Shown in pieces: positions 45,705 to 54,063 of a stretch of DNA of 64,000 nt; within the stretch, counting starts at the first letter, position 1, and each line of letters starts with the position of its first letter. The position numbers and the translations under genes are program-made. Source of the stretch: Bilophila sp964538355. Lineage in GTDB: Bacteria > Desulfobacterota > Desulfovibrionia > Desulfovibrionales > Desulfovibrionaceae. The stretch is from NCBI GenBank assembly GCA_964538355.1, contig CAZIFC010000006.1, positions 1-64,000 of the forward strand, in the 5' to 3' direction. Below the pieces are notes generated by a model. That model ran no database searches. It saw only the letters and a list, made by a program, of their open reading frames with translations, and was not told the DNA's origin.

Positions 45705-46886
45705 ATGCACGAGAAAGATTTGCCCATGCCGTTCCGGGCCGCCCTGCCGTGGGCCGGGTTCGTCGCGCTGCTGTTTTTGCTGAACTATATGTCCCGTTCC
45801 ACGCTGACGCCGCTGCTTGTTTCCATCGAGCGGGATCTCGGCATCGGGCACGCACAGGCGACAAGCCTGCTGCTCATGCAGAGCGCGGGCTTTTGCGTGG
45901 CCCTGGCCCTGTCCGGCTTTTTGCTCTGTCGGTTCCGGCCTCGCCAGATGGCGGCGGTGCCTCTGGCTGCGGCGGGGTGCGTCCTCATGCTGATGCCGCT
46001 GGTGGAGACGCTGTTGCAGGCCCGGATAGCGTTTGTGGCCTTCGGGTTCGGCGTGGGGTTCTATTTTCCGGCGGGCATGGCGACGCTGTCGTCGCTCGTC
46101 TATCCGAAGGACTGGGGAAAGGCGGTCGCCATCCACGAGCTGGCTCCGAACACCGGCTTCATCCTGATCCCCCTGCTGGCTCAGGCGGGTCTGCTGTTTA
46201 CCGACTGGCGGGGCGTCTTCGCGATCATGGGGGCCATGATGATCGCCACGGGTGCGGCGTTTCTGCTTTGGGGGCGCGGCGGGCAGACACGGACGGATGC
46301 GCCTTCCTTCCGCGGGTGCGGGGCGTTGCTCCGCAATCCGGGCAGCTGGATAGTGGCCCTGCTGCTCACCGTCTCCATGATCGGGGAGTTTTCCATCTAC
46401 AGCATTCTCCAGATCTTTCTTGTCGGCGCAGCGGACTTTACCCCGGATCAGGCCAATCTCGCCCTTTCGCTCTCTCGCCTTGGCATGCCCTTGGTGGTTG
46501 TCGTTGCGGGATGGGCCGCCGACCGCTTCAATGCCCGCCGCATCGTCAGCGTCTGCTTTGTGCTGCATGCCGTGGCGTTGTGCCTCATGTCTCTGGATGC
46601 TTCGGCTTTCGGCCCCGGAGTCCTTGCGGGGGTGCTGCTTCAGGCCGCGTCGATGGCGTTTGTGTTCCCGCCGCTGTTCAAGGTCTTCGCCCAGTGCTTT
46701 GCGCCTGCCGAACAGCCCATCCTCCTTTCCCTCAGCATGCCGGTGGCGGGGCTTGTCTCTGCCGGGGTCATTCCCTTTTTCATCGGCTACTGCGGGGAGT
46801 TCCACACGTTCGGACTCGCCTTTGTCGTCATCGCCGTCCTGTCCGCAGCAAGCGCGCTCTCGGTTGTGTGCCTGAAAAGCAGCTAG
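45705..46886 (+). CDS. Major facilitator superfamily transporter
   Basis: 393 residues, twelve predicted helices. The loop 2-3 motif is modified (FLLCRFRPRQMAA, of the GxxxDRxGR type). It is most like small MFS drug or sugar-acid exporters; the substrate cannot be told. TTGGAG precedes the start MHEKDLPMPF; the frame extends 11 codons upstream without a ribosome site. It is convergent with the CoA-ligase gene. Confidence 0.82.
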   Translation: MHEKDLPMPFRAALPWAGFVALLFLLNYMSRSTLTPLLVSIERDLGIGHAQATSLLLMQSAGFCVALALSGFLLCRFRPRQMAAVPLAAAGCVLMLMPLVETLLQARIAFVAFGFGVGFYFPAGMATLSSLVYPKDWGKAVAIHELAPNTGFILIPLLAQAGLLFTDWRGVFAIMGAMMIATGAAFLLWGRGGQTRTDAPSFRGCGALLRNPGSWIVALLLTVSMIGEFSIYSILQIFLVGAADFTPDQANLALSLSRLGMPLVVVVAGWAADRFNARRIVSVCFVLHAVALCLMSLDASAFGPGVLAGVLLQAASMAFVFPPLFKVFAQCFAPAEQPILLSLSMPVAGLVSAGVIPFFIGYCGEFHTFGLAFVVIAVLSAASALSVVCLKSS

Positions 46887-46894
46887 CCTGAAAA

Positions 46895-46930
46895 CAGGAA
46901 AGGCCGGAGCATCAACGCCGGCCTTTCCTG
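46895..46930 (-). terminator. Intrinsic terminator between convergent genes
   Basis: CAGGAAAGGCCGG pairs perfectly with CCGGCCTTTCCTG over 13 bp around a 10-base loop. On the minus strand TTTTC follows, serving the CoA-ligase gene at 46997. A family-B repeat (GGGGAATCCTTCCCC and GGGGGACGGCGTCCCCC) fills 46931-46990. Confidence 0.82.
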
Positions 46931-46996
46931 CTGGGGGCGCAGGGGAATCCTTCCCCTGCCAGAGGGTACGGGGGACGGCGTCCCCCGTGTTCGTTT

Positions 46997-48298
46997 TTAC
47001 AGTACCCGCTTGTCGATGACGCGCACGGCCTTGCCTTCGGAGCGCGGAATCGAATGCGGTTCGACGAGGCGCACCTTGGTCGTGACGCCGAGGAATTCCT
47101 TGATGCCCTTCTGGATGCGCTGCTCCCGCTGCTGGAGATCCTTGATGGCGTCGGAGAACATGGCTCCGTCAAGCTCGACCTGCACTTCCACGTTGTCGAG
47201 GTTGTTGTCGCGGGTGAGGATGAGCTGGTAGTGCGGGGACACGCCCTGCACTTCGAGCAGCAGGCTTTCGATCTGGGAGGGGAAGACGTTCACGCCGCGG
47301 ATGATCAGCATGTCGTCGCTGCGGCCCGTGATGCGGTTGAGGCGCACATGGGTGCGCCCGCAGGAGCAGGGCGTATAGTTCAGCGAAGTGATGTCGCGGG
47401 TGCGGTAACGGATCAGCGGGATGCCCTGCTTGCTCAGCGTGGTGATGACCAGTTCGCCGGTGCTGCCTTCGGGCAGGACTTCGCCGGTGGCGGGATCGAT
47501 GATTTCGGGCAGGAAATGATCTTCCCAGATGTGCATGCCGTTCTGTTCCTTGGCGCAGGACTGGGCTACGCCAGGCCCCATGATTTCGGACAGACCATAG
47601 ATGTTGGTGGCGACGATGCCGAGCTTTTCCTCGATTTCGTGGCGCATTTCTTCCGTCCACGGTTCCGCGCCGAAGACCCCGAGGCGGAGGGGAAGTTTCT
47701 TGATGTCGATGCCGGCTTCCAGCCCCGCTTCATACAGATAGAGGGCGTAGGAGGGGGTGCAGCAGAGCACGGTTGCGCCGAAGTCGCGCATCAGCTGGAC
47801 CTGACGCTTGGTCGAGCCGCCGGACATGGGGATGACCGTTGCGCCGAGGCGTTCGGCGGCGTAATGCGCCCCGAGGCCGCCCGTGAACAGGCCGTAGCCA
47901 TAGGCCACATGCACGATGTCGTTGGCGGTGGCTCCGGCGGCGGCGAGCGAACGGGCCCCGCATTCGGCCCAGACTTCGATGTCGCGCTTGGTATAGCCGA
48001 CCACGGTGGCCTTGCCTGTGGTTCCGCTGGAGGCATGGAGACGCTGGATCATTTCCATGGGCACGGCGAACAGGCCGTAGGGATAGTTGTTGCGCATGTC
48101 CTGTTTCAGCGTAAAGGGCAGGAGCTTGAGATCGTCCAGCGACTGCACGTCGGAGGGCTTGATGCCTTTTTCGTCAAAGCTGCGGCGGTAGAAGGGAACG
48201 TTGGCGTAGACGCGGCGGCACAGATCCTGAAGACGGCCCAACTGGATCTTCCGGATCTCTTCCCGGGGCATCGTTTCCTTGGTGATGTCGAAAATCAT
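46997..48298 (-). CDS. paaK: Phenylacetate-CoA ligase-like AMP-forming enzyme
   Basis: 433 residues, the length of PaaK. It has the P-loop HASSGTTGKATVVGYTKRDI, the YGLSEIMGPGVA adenylate motif and the C-terminal GRSDDMLIIRGVNVFPSQIE hinge. It activates phenylacetate or a related aryl acid to the CoA thioester. Sulfate reducers often carry two such copies, used for aromatic amino acid products. The start MIFDITKETM has GGAGGA upstream. Exact substrate is inferred. Confidence 0.88.
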   Translation of the reverse strand: MIFDITKETMPREEIRKIQLGRLQDLCRRVYANVPFYRRSFDEKGIKPSDVQSLDDLKLLPFTLKQDMRNNYPYGLFAVPMEMIQRLHASSGTTGKATVVGYTKRDIEVWAECGARSLAAAGATANDIVHVAYGYGLFTGGLGAHYAAERLGATVIPMSGGSTKRQVQLMRDFGATVLCCTPSYALYLYEAGLEAGIDIKKLPLRLGVFGAEPWTEEMRHEIEEKLGIVATNIYGLSEIMGPGVAQSCAKEQNGMHIWEDHFLPEIIDPATGEVLPEGSTGELVITTLSKQGIPLIRYRTRDITSLNYTPCSCGRTHVRLNRITGRSDDMLIIRGVNVFPSQIESLLLEVQGVSPHYQLILTRDNNLDNVEVQVELDGAMFSDAIKDLQQREQRIQKGIKEFLGVTTKVRLVEPHSIPRSEGKAVRVIDKRVL

Positions 48299-48469
48299 AC
48301 AGTCCTCCAAACGGAATGCGTAAAGTCAAGACAGGTGAGGATTGCCCCATTTGCCTGAAGCGGTCAAGATCCCGAAAATGGGATTTTGTCCCGCAGGGCG
48401 GCAGGTTCCGTGTTTTTGGTTCGGGCCGGATTCGTTGCGATCGGCCCAAAAATGGAGTATGAAACGGCG

Positions 48470-48949
48470 ATGGAACAGAATACTACTACTTCTACGGCGT
48501 CTCAGGAACTTTCCTCTCCCTCTCTCGCACCCACGGCGCAGCCGGTTCGCAAATATTCCACAGCGTCAGCCGCCGAAAAGACGGCTGTTCTCGTGAAGTG
48601 GCTTGAAGACAGCAAGGCCCGCGATCTGGTGGCTCTCGACATAGCCGGGCAAAGTCCGTGCATGGACGTGGTCATCGTGGTCACCGCGGCTTCGCTTCGC
48701 CACGCCAAAAGCCTTGCCGACGGCCTTGCGGAAGAGTGCAAGAAAAACAATTTCGAATACCTCCGTATGGAAGGCTACCAGACCGGGCAGTGGATTCTGT
48801 CCGACCTGAACGATATCGTCGTGCACGTCTTCCAGCAGGAAGCACGGGAACTTTTCCGTATCGAGTCTCTCTGGAACAACGCCACCGTGCTGCACGGCGA
48901 GGCTCCGGTATCCCGCCGGAATGCCGAACCCGCCGGGGACGAAGACTAG
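48470..48949 (+). CDS. rsfS: Ribosomal silencing factor RsfS
   Basis: 159 residues with an N-terminal low-complexity lead (Ser/Thr/Pro/Ala rich) before the RsfS fold. Conserved ARDLVALDIAGQSPCMDVVI and DLNDIVVHVFQQEARELF fix the family. It binds L14 and blocks subunit joining in stationary phase. The start is uncertain: ATG 48470 has GGAG 11 bases upstream, and ATG 48452 lies 18 bases earlier with no ribosome site. It is the first gene of a run with gpmI. Confidence 0.85.
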   Translation: MEQNTTTSTASQELSSPSLAPTAQPVRKYSTASAAEKTAVLVKWLEDSKARDLVALDIAGQSPCMDVVIVVTAASLRHAKSLADGLAEECKKNNFEYLRMEGYQTGQWILSDLNDIVVHVFQQEARELFRIESLWNNATVLHGEAPVSRRNAEPAGDED

Positions 48950-48966
48950 CCTTTCAAGGAACCGCC

Positions 48967-50553
48967 ATGCCCCTTACTCCGACTTTGCTGCTTATTCTTG
49001 ATGGTTACGGCCTGGCTCCCGCCGGTCCGGGCAATGCCGCCAGCCTTGCGCGGACACCCGCTATCGATCGGCTGCTTTCCCTGCCCGGCGCAACCCGCAT
49101 CGACGCTTCCGGGCGGGCGGTGGGGTTGCCTGCGGGCTATATGGGCAACTCCGAAGTCGGACACCTCAATATCGGAGCGGGGCGCATCGTGTATCAGGAC
49201 ATGACCCGCATCGACGTGGCGGTGGAGACGGGCGAGCTGGCCGCCAATCCCGCGCTGCTTGACCTCATAGCCTCCGTGAAGCAGGCCGGTGGGCGTCTGC
49301 ACTTTGCGGGCCTGCTTTCCGATGGCGGGGTGCACAGCCACATCAGCCACCTCGGTGCGCTGATGGATATCGCGGCCTCCCACGGCGTGGACGTGCGCGT
49401 GCATGCCTTCATGGACGGGCGCGACACCAGCCCCACCAGCGGCGCGGGGTTCCTTGCCCTGCTTCGGGACATGATGGAACGGACGCGGGCCGCGCATCCG
49501 GGCGTGTCCGTGGCGCAGTCGAGCCTCATCGGGCGTTTTTACGCGATGGACCGCGACAAGCGGTGGGAGCGCGTCAAGGTGGCGTGGGACATGATGGTGC
49601 ACGGTGAAGGGCATCGTGCGTCCGATCCCGTGGCGGATGTCGAGCGGCTCTACGCCGAGGGCGAAACCGACGAATTCCTCAAGCCCCGGCTGTTTGGCGA
49701 TCCCGCCGATGCCTGCCTGCGGGACGGCGACGGGCTTTTCTGTATCAATTTCCGTGCGGATCGCGGGCGGGAACTGGTCAGCGCGTTCCATTTCCCCGGA
49801 TTCGAGGGATTTGATCGCGGGCGGGTTCCGGCCCTGTCGGGGCTTGTGACCATGACCTCCTACGACAGCTCGCTGCATGTCCCGGTGGCCTTCCCGAAAG
49901 AAAATCTCGTTGAGACGCTCGGGGAAGTCGTCGCGGACGCGGGAGCGCATCAGCTCCGCATTGCGGAGACCGAAAAATACGCGCATGTAACCTACTTTTT
50001 CAGCGGGGGCCGCGAGGCTCCCTTCCCGCTGGAGGATCGCATCCTCGTCGATTCCCCCAAGGATGTGGCGACCTATGACCTCAAGCCGCAGATGAGCGTG
50101 TTCGAGGTGACGGATCGTTTCCTTGAGGCGTGGGCCTCCGGCCCCGGGAAGGACGGCAGGCCGTATGCTCTGGCGGTATGCAATCTGGCGAACCCCGACA
50201 TGGTGGGACATACCGGCATCATTGATGCCGCCGTCCGGGCCCTTGAAGCGGTGGACAGTTGTGTCGGGCGCATTGCCGAGGCGGTGCTTGCTTCCGGCGG
50301 GCGTCTTTTCGTCACCGCCGACCACGGCAATGTGGAGATGATGCTGGATGAGCACGGGCAGCCGCAGACGGCCCACACCTGCAATCAGGTTCCGCTTGTG
50401 GCGGTGGAGCGTCGCGGCGGGCGGGATCATGCCGTTCCGCTGCGTTCCGGGGGAAAACTCGGTGACATTGCGCCTACGATGCTCGACTTGTGGGGGCTTG
50501 CCAAACCTGCGGTCATGAATGGCGAAAGCCTGTTGGAAGGAGTTTCCCGATGA
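48967..50553 (+). CDS. gpmI: 2,3-bisphosphoglycerate-independent phosphoglycerate mutase
   Basis: 528 residues. The alkaline-phosphatase fold has the metal motif LILDGYGLAP and the catalytic Ser in GYMGNSEVGHLNIG, with HAFMDGRDTSPTSG and TADHGNVEMM later. It interconverts 3- and 2-phosphoglycerate in glycolysis and gluconeogenesis. It begins 17 bases after rsfS and ends overlapping the zinc-ribbon gene, so the three form one operon. Confidence 0.96.
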   Translation: MPLTPTLLLILDGYGLAPAGPGNAASLARTPAIDRLLSLPGATRIDASGRAVGLPAGYMGNSEVGHLNIGAGRIVYQDMTRIDVAVETGELAANPALLDLIASVKQAGGRLHFAGLLSDGGVHSHISHLGALMDIAASHGVDVRVHAFMDGRDTSPTSGAGFLALLRDMMERTRAAHPGVSVAQSSLIGRFYAMDRDKRWERVKVAWDMMVHGEGHRASDPVADVERLYAEGETDEFLKPRLFGDPADACLRDGDGLFCINFRADRGRELVSAFHFPGFEGFDRGRVPALSGLVTMTSYDSSLHVPVAFPKENLVETLGEVVADAGAHQLRIAETEKYAHVTYFFSGGREAPFPLEDRILVDSPKDVATYDLKPQMSVFEVTDRFLEAWASGPGKDGRPYALAVCNLANPDMVGHTGIIDAAVRALEAVDSCVGRIAEAVLASGGRLFVTADHGNVEMMLDEHGQPQTAHTCNQVPLVAVERRGGRDHAVPLRSGGKLGDIAPTMLDLWGLAKPAVMNGESLLEGVSR

Positions 50554-50792
50554 GCGGTTCCGGCCGTCCTGCCCAGCCTGTGGCTCCGGAGAGCATGGAG
50601 CTGGTCTTTTACTACAAGTGTCCCCAGTGCGGACGGCGGAATCCTCTGATTGCGCCGACACAGCCCGCGCTGACCCGCTGCGAGGCTTGCGGGAACATTT
50701 TCCCCGTCATGCCCGTGGACGAGCGCACCGTGCATTATGTCAAGATCATGCTCGCCAACGGAAGGGCCGCCGTCGATCCGGATTTTGCCTAG
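50550..50792 (+). CDS. Small zinc-ribbon protein, 80 residues
   Basis: YKCPQCGRRNPL and RCEACGNIFP give a CxxC...CxxC zinc ribbon. Its ATG overlaps the gpmI stop (ATGA) and AAGGAG lies in the gpmI end, so it is translated with gpmI. No family is recognised beyond the ribbon. Confidence 0.72.
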   Translation: MSGSGRPAQPVAPESMELVFYYKCPQCGRRNPLIAPTQPALTRCEACGNIFPVMPVDERTVHYVKIMLANGRAAVDPDFA

Positions 50793-51136
50793 CGAGAGAG
50801 GGGGCGAGAGGGAGAAACGGGGGAGGGACCTTTCTGGAGAAAGGTCTCCTCCCCCGGGCCCCCACCCCCAAAGACTTTTGACTGGTGGGGAGGCCGCTTG
50901 ACGGCTTTCCCGCCTTTTTTATGATCAAGATGTCGGGCAAGGCGTGTTTCGGGCGATTGAAGCCGTGGTGTGGCCCGTTGCTCGGCAGAGCGTCCACCCG
51001 CGTGTAAACGTTTGGGGAGGGTGGAGGAGGGGCGTTTTTTTTGAAGAGTCCCTTCGTCCCTCTGCACGCGCTCTTTTTCTTTTTTGTTTTGTTTTTTTCT
51101 CTCTTTTTTCTTTTTTTTCTTCAAAAAGGATCGTGT
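50793..51136. repeat. Gap with two facing hairpin repeats and a long pyrimidine tract
   Basis: Copy 5 of the hairpin repeat (about 50818-50883) has core CCTTTCTGGAGAAAGG and box AAAGACTTTTGAC. An inverted, decayed copy follows (about 51001-51062, AAACGTTTGGGGAGGG first). A pyrimidine-rich tract (about 51064-51124) then runs to the GNAT start. No gene is seen here. Confidence 0.65.
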
Positions 51137-52027
51137 ATGAATACACAATACTACCGGGCGGCCTTGGAAAACCTGTTCGCCCATGTCGCTTTTGTGCAGA
51201 GCCGGACGCCGGGGATGCTGGTTCGCGATCTCGGCGGTGCCCTGCTGGTAGACTCCGGCCTGCCTTCCGACACCTTTAATAAAGTGCTTTGGGAGTGTGA
51301 CGGTTCGGGCCTGCCTTGCCGTCTTGATCCGCAACAGGCCGGGGAGCCTCTTCAGGCAGCGGCGGACTGGTTTGCGGGCAAGCGTCCCCGCGATTTGCTG
51401 CTCGTGCCCGGTGCGGAGCTGCCACCCGCGACGGAAAGGCCCTTTATCGTGTGGGCGGGAGCAGAAGATTCAGGGGCACTCAATCGGCAGCAGACGCAGT
51501 TTGGCAGGCTGGGATACTCGGTTGGCGAGCGTGAAACCGGCATGGCCCTGCCGCTCAACCTCTGGACGCCGCCGGATACCGTGCCCGAGTGGTTCCGCAT
51601 TTTCCCAGTAAAGACAGCGGCGCAACTCTCGGCTTGTGCGGAAGTCATTGCCGCCAACTGGTCGCCTCCGGACGAGGCTGTGAAAACATTCTACAAGAAG
51701 GCCAACAGTCTGGTATTGCAAGCCTTTTCTCCCATGCGCCTCTTTGTTGCCCTCGCGGGGGATGTCCCGGTTGGCTGCGGGGAGGTGTTTCTGAGCGAAA
51801 ACGGTAATATAGCGGGATTGCATATGATATGCACTCGTGAACCTTTTCGCGGAAGAGGCGTTGCCGGAGCCATGACAGCGGCCCTTTTGCAAGAGGGAAG
51901 GGCCGCGGGAGCGTCCTGCGCGGTTTTGCAGGCCTCCGATGCCGGAAAATCCGTGTATGCCCGGCAGGGGTTTGTGCCGTGCGGATTGTTCACCGAATAT
52001 GCTCCTGGAGATGAAATTCTTTTTTGA
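51137..52027 (+). CDS. GNAT-family N-acetyltransferase-like protein
   Basis: 296 residues. The C-terminal part (about 185-296) has the acetyl-CoA motif A REPFRGRGVAGAMTAALL and motif B-like CAVLQASDAGKSVYARQGFV. The N-terminal 180 residues are not recognised. The start MNTQYYRAAL follows AAAAAGGA and a long pyrimidine-rich leader. Substrate unknown. Confidence 0.75.
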   Translation: MNTQYYRAALENLFAHVAFVQSRTPGMLVRDLGGALLVDSGLPSDTFNKVLWECDGSGLPCRLDPQQAGEPLQAAADWFAGKRPRDLLLVPGAELPPATERPFIVWAGAEDSGALNRQQTQFGRLGYSVGERETGMALPLNLWTPPDTVPEWFRIFPVKTAAQLSACAEVIAANWSPPDEAVKTFYKKANSLVLQAFSPMRLFVALAGDVPVGCGEVFLSENGNIAGLHMICTREPFRGRGVAGAMTAALLQEGRAAGASCAVLQASDAGKSVYARQGFVPCGLFTEYAPGDEILF

Positions 52028-52166
52028 CAGTGGGTTGAACTTTTTTGAGCGGGCCTTCTTTCATTGAGTGGTCAAGCAGGTTTATTCCGGGGAAGATTCG
52101 TTTGTTTTTTCACGAATAAGAGTATGTTGGCGTCGTTTATGGGGTGTTTGATCTGGCACTCTCCCC

Positions 52167-52195
52167 TTGACGGAGGCTTTTTTTCACGATACGAG
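52167..52195 (+). promoter_or_regulatory. Possible sigma-70 promoter of hmc
   Basis: TTGACG (52167-52172) and TACGAG (52190-52195) are 17 bases apart, about 110 bases before the hmcA start. The -10 match is weak. Confidence 0.3.
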
Positions 52196-52217
52196 CTTGC
52201 GAAGCTAGGTACCTGTC

Positions 52218-52236
52218 TGATGAGCGTATGGCATCA
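52218..52236. promoter_or_regulatory. Interrupted palindrome upstream of hmcA
   Basis: TGATG and CATCA flank AGCGTATGG between the possible promoter and hmcA. It could bind a repressor of the Hmc operon; the arms are short. Confidence 0.3.
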
Positions 52237-52303
52237 TACCGCAATCAGACCGGTTTTATTGTCAGGGGAAACGTTTTTTTTCTATTTGCAAAGGACTGCC
52301 ACC

Positions 52304-54049
52304 ATGGAAAACGGTCGAAAACTGCTGCGCGGATGTGCGCTGGCGGCGATTGCCGTGATCGGTTTGGGTGGGATTGCGTTGTTTGCCACTCCGTCGCTGG
52401 CTGCTGATCAGACTCGCCCCGACGTGATTCGCATCGATGCCATAGGCCAGCTCAAGAAGAAGCTGGAAATGCCTCCCGCCGTGTTTTTGCATGACGAACA
52501 CACCAAGGCCCTCGCTGCCAAGGGCCAGGATTGTTCTGTTTGTCATACGGTAACCGCCAACGGACAGCGTACCGTCAAATTCCAGCGCGAAAGCGACGGC
52601 GACGACGCCAAGAAGCTGGAAAAACTCTACCATAATGGTTGTATCGGCTGTCATGAGAACATGGCCTCCAACAACCAGAAAACCGGTCCGCTCGACGGCG
52701 AATGCCGCGCCTGCCACGACACCAAGTCGCCGGTCAAGGCCGAACGCAAGCCCGTCAAGATGGGCAGCAAGTCGTTGCATTACATGCATGTCAGCTCCAA
52801 GCTCATCGTCAACCCGGCAAACTCCGAAGCCAACTGCGGAGCCTGCCACCATGTGTACGATGAAAAGCTGAAGAAGCTTGTGTGGAAGAAGGGACAGGAA
52901 GACGCCTGTGCCTCCTGTCACGGTGAAAAGGCGCAGGGCAACACGCCTTCGCTCCAGACCGCCGCGCACACCAAGTGTGTGTGGTGTCATGAGACCGTGG
53001 CCCAGAGCTCGCGTGAATATCTGGCTGCCCAGGCCGAGGCCAAGCGCGATGGCAAGAAGCTCTCCGCCAAGGAAGCTCAGGCCGAAGCCGCCGCCATTGA
53101 AGCCGCCATCGTGACCGGGCCCACCTCCTGCGCCGGCTGCCACACGGAAGCGGCTCAGGAAAAGTTCAAGCAGATCAGCCCGGTGCCTCGCCTGATGCGT
53201 GGACAGCCGGACGCCACTGTGCTGCTGCCCGTTGGTTCCAAGCGTCCCGTGGGCGCACCTGAAGCCGGCATGAAGCCCGTGGTGTTCAACCACAAGGCCC
53301 ATGAAGCTTCTGTGGACAGCTGCCGTACCTGCCACCATGTGCGTATCGAGTCCTGTACCGTGTGCCATACCGTGGAAGGCAACAAGGACGGCAACTTCGT
53401 GAAGCTGGCTGACGCCATGCACGCGAAGGATTCCGCCAGCAGCTGCGTGGGCTGCCACCAGCAGACTGCCACGACCAAGAAGGAATGTGCCGGCTGCCAC
53501 GGCATGGTTCCGGTCATGCCTGCCGACTCTTGCGCCACCTGCCACAAGGACGTGAAGGGCATTACCTCCGCCCAGATCGCCGACGGTTCCGCCTTCAAGC
53601 TCTCCAAGGAGCAGCTTGCCGACATCGCCGCCATGAACGTGGCTGCCCAGCCCGCTCCCGAGAAGCCGGTTTCGGCCGCAGACGTGCCCGAAACCGTGAC
53701 CATCGGCGCGCTTTCCAATGATTTTGAACCGAGCGTGTTCCCGCACCGCAAGATCTACGAAGCCCTTGTGAAGGGTGCTGCCGACAACGGCCTTGCCGCA
53801 GCCTTCCACAAGTCGTCGACGTCCATGTGCGCCGCTTGTCACCACAACAGCCCCGTTGCCGACCTGAAGAATCCGCCCAAGTGCGCGAGCTGTCACGGCA
53901 TCGAAGCCGACAAGATGCCCACGAGCGTCAATAAGCCTTCGCTCAAGGCTGCGTATCATCAACAGTGCATGGCCTGCCACGATCGGATGCAGATCGCAAA
54001 GCCTGCCGCCACTGACTGCGCGGGTTGCCATACCCCGCGCGTGAAATAG
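52304..54049 (+). CDS. hmcA: High-molecular-weight cytochrome c, sixteen haems
   Basis: 581 residues. A Sec signal (1 to about 33, cut near SLA-ADQ) exports it to the periplasm. Sixteen CXXCH motifs were counted, matching the known sixteen-haem HmcA; CGACHH, CRTCHH and CAACHH are among them. A 40-residue Lys/Ala/Glu-rich insert lies between motifs 6 and 7, so the protein is longer than the D. vulgaris homologue (about 545). It receives electrons from type I cytochrome c3 and passes them to the membrane part of the complex. Confidence 0.95.
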   Translation: MENGRKLLRGCALAAIAVIGLGGIALFATPSLAADQTRPDVIRIDAIGQLKKKLEMPPAVFLHDEHTKALAAKGQDCSVCHTVTANGQRTVKFQRESDGDDAKKLEKLYHNGCIGCHENMASNNQKTGPLDGECRACHDTKSPVKAERKPVKMGSKSLHYMHVSSKLIVNPANSEANCGACHHVYDEKLKKLVWKKGQEDACASCHGEKAQGNTPSLQTAAHTKCVWCHETVAQSSREYLAAQAEAKRDGKKLSAKEAQAEAAAIEAAIVTGPTSCAGCHTEAAQEKFKQISPVPRLMRGQPDATVLLPVGSKRPVGAPEAGMKPVVFNHKAHEASVDSCRTCHHVRIESCTVCHTVEGNKDGNFVKLADAMHAKDSASSCVGCHQQTATTKKECAGCHGMVPVMPADSCATCHKDVKGITSAQIADGSAFKLSKEQLADIAAMNVAAQPAPEKPVSAADVPETVTIGALSNDFEPSVFPHRKIYEALVKGAADNGLAAAFHKSSTSMCAACHHNSPVADLKNPPKCASCHGIEADKMPTSVNKPSLKAAYHQQCMACHDRMQIAKPAATDCAGCHTPRVK

Positions 54050-54063
54050 GCGGAGGAGAAGAT

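Noticed and set aside
52155..52172. TGGCACTCTCCCCTTGAC as a sigma-54 promoter for hmc
   Set aside because: The spacing between GG and the -12 element is two bases too long and the GC is missing.
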